A DNA stretch of 64,000 nucleotides from Flavobacteriaceae bacterium. Lineage in GTDB: Bacteria; Bacteroidota; Bacteroidia; Flavobacteriales; Flavobacteriaceae. The position numbers and the translations under genes are program-made. Under the pieces are notes generated by a model, which was given only the letters and a program-made list of their open reading frames with translations, did no database searches and was not told the DNA's origin. Below, in pieces: positions 63,272 to 64,000 of the stretch. Location of the stretch: assembly GCA_018402205.1 (NCBI GenBank), contig JAGYIX010000003.1, positions 186,001 to 250,000 of the forward strand. The letters run 5' to 3'. Each line of letters opens with the position of its first letter. Within the stretch, counting starts at the first letter, position 1.

Positions 63272-64000
63272 ATGAATTCTAGACTCATTTTTTTATTTGT
63301 GGTGCTTTTATCCGTTTCGTGTAAAACCGATAAAAAACAAAGCGCCGTTGTTCTCTTACCTTCTGACCAAGAACAAGTCGCTCTTGCAGAAACCATAACC
63401 GAAGAAGAATTAAAAACCCATTTGTACACCTACGCCTCAGATGATTTTGAAGGACGTGAAACCGGAACTGAAGGGCAAAAAAAAGCCATAAATTATTTAG
63501 TTTCTTATTATACTTCATTAGGTATATCCATGGCCCAGGGCACCGATAATTATCTGCAGAAGGTTCCTGTAACCTATACTACTGCCCCTAACGGAAGCAT
63601 GAGTATAGGCGGTATTGAATTTGAAATAGGATCTGATTTTGTTAGCTTCTCAGGGGCTTCAGCAAGCCTCGATGCAGTTTTTGTAGGATACGGAATTGAT
63701 ACTCCTGAATATTCAGACTACAGTACTTTAGAGGTAGAGGGCAAACTAGTCATTGCTATGGCTGGCGAACCTCAAAATGAAGACGGAACCTATGCGTTGA
63801 CCGGAACAACCTCTTACTCTAAGTGGAGTAATGTGTCTGAGGCCCTTCCCAAGCGCATTGAGGCTGCTACATCTCAAGGTGCAGAAGGATTAATTTATAT
63901 AGACCAGGGTAATTTCGAGCGCTACTCACGCTATTATTCCTACATGAAACGCAATAATAGCGGTCAAATGCGCTTAGAAGAAAAGACTATTTTTTCTGCT
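63272..64000 (+). CDS. M28-type lipoprotein peptidase, N-terminal part (runs off the window)
   Basis: The visible 243 residues begin with the lipoprotein signal MNSRLIFLFVVLLSVSC, with the acylated cysteine at residue 17. Then follows DDFEGRETGTEGQKKAINYLVSYY, a signature of the M28 aminopeptidase family, and a PA-like insert region (VFVGYGIDTPEYSDYSTLEVEGKLV, SQGAEGLIYID). The zinc-binding catalytic domain lies beyond the window end. An extracytoplasmic aminopeptidase role is likely. It is divergent from the men operon. Confidence 0.88.
   Translation, partial: MNSRLIFLFVVLLSVSCKTDKKQSAVVLLPSDQEQVALAETITEEELKTHLYTYASDDFEGRETGTEGQKKAINYLVSYYTSLGISMAQGTDNYLQKVPVTYTTAPNGSMSIGGIEFEIGSDFVSFSGASASLDAVFVGYGIDTPEYSDYSTLEVEGKLVIAMAGEPQNEDGTYALTGTTSYSKWSNVSEALPKRIEAATSQGAEGLIYIDQGNFERYSRYYSYMKRNNSGQMRLEEKTIFSA

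Overview
The window is a gene-dense, moderately AT-rich stretch of a bacterial chromosome from the Bacteroidota, most likely the order Flavobacteriales. The evidence is an LpxC-FabZ fusion, the lpxD-lpxC/fabZ-lpxA-efp order, an alanine dehydrogenase followed by a DUF4258-like protein, a CAL67264-type small membrane protein beside an EttA ATPase, PF14905-type TonB receptors, a complete-looking menaquinone cluster, almost no Shine-Dalgarno sequences, and promoters with the Bacteroidota -7 box TAnnTTTG. I cannot name the genus. No rRNA, tRNA, CRISPR array, insertion sequence, prophage or plasmid gene is visible; the content is almost entirely housekeeping.

Layout. 1-4.8 kb: lipid A genes (lpxD, lpxC/fabZ, lpxA) running into efp on the minus strand, preceded by an HD hydrolase. 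4.8-11.2 kb: tsaE-ald-DUF4258 (+), proline dehydrogenase (-), aroB (+), an Lrp/AsnC regulator with a dyad at its promoter (-), an M14 peptidase (-) and a lipoprotein (+). 11.1-17.1 kb: topoisomerase IV (parC, and parE broken by two compensating single-base frameshifts), ychF and a ferredoxin. 17.2-19.6 kb: a LuxC-like acyl-CoA reductase, serC and a DUF6787-like membrane protein, divergent from the ferredoxin across a perfect palindrome made of two head-to-head -7 boxes. 19.6-29.9 kb: msrA, a LolD-like ATPase, a TIGR02757-type protein, a dihydroorotase homologue without its metal ligands, an esterase, a metallo-beta-lactamase-fold hydrolase, a large conserved unknown protein, bcp, nth and uvrA. 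29.9-35.0 kb: a surface-glycan operon (YfhO-like, glycosyltransferase, Wzx-like flippase). 35.1-43.1 kb: an acetyltransferase-like protein, a PLP enzyme pair that may make the sulfonolipid precursor capnine, oligopeptidase B and a secreted metzincin-like protease. 43.2-47.4 kb: prfB with the classical programmed +1 frameshift, then a small exported protein coupled to a TonB-dependent receptor. 47.4-53.7 kb: a tiny membrane protein, fumC, a coiled-coil membrane protein, ettA with a CAL67264-type partner, and a carboxyltransferase. 53.7-63.2 kb: a long minus-strand menaquinone operon (menI, menF, menD, menA, menC, menE) interleaved with a CvfB-like S1 protein, a SPOR-like membrane protein and a CPBP protease; menB and menH are absent. 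63.3 kb to the end: the start of an M28-type lipoprotein peptidase.

The genes are packed very tightly. Operon neighbours overlap by 1-20 nt, and eight of eleven convergent pairs overlap at their stop codons. The most interesting points are the candidate capnine pair, the palindromic divergent promoter, the prfB recoding site in a lineage that rarely uses Shine-Dalgarno pairing, the ligand-free dihydroorotase, the cluster-free endonuclease III and the disrupted parE. I do not see a clearly new defence or mobile system here.
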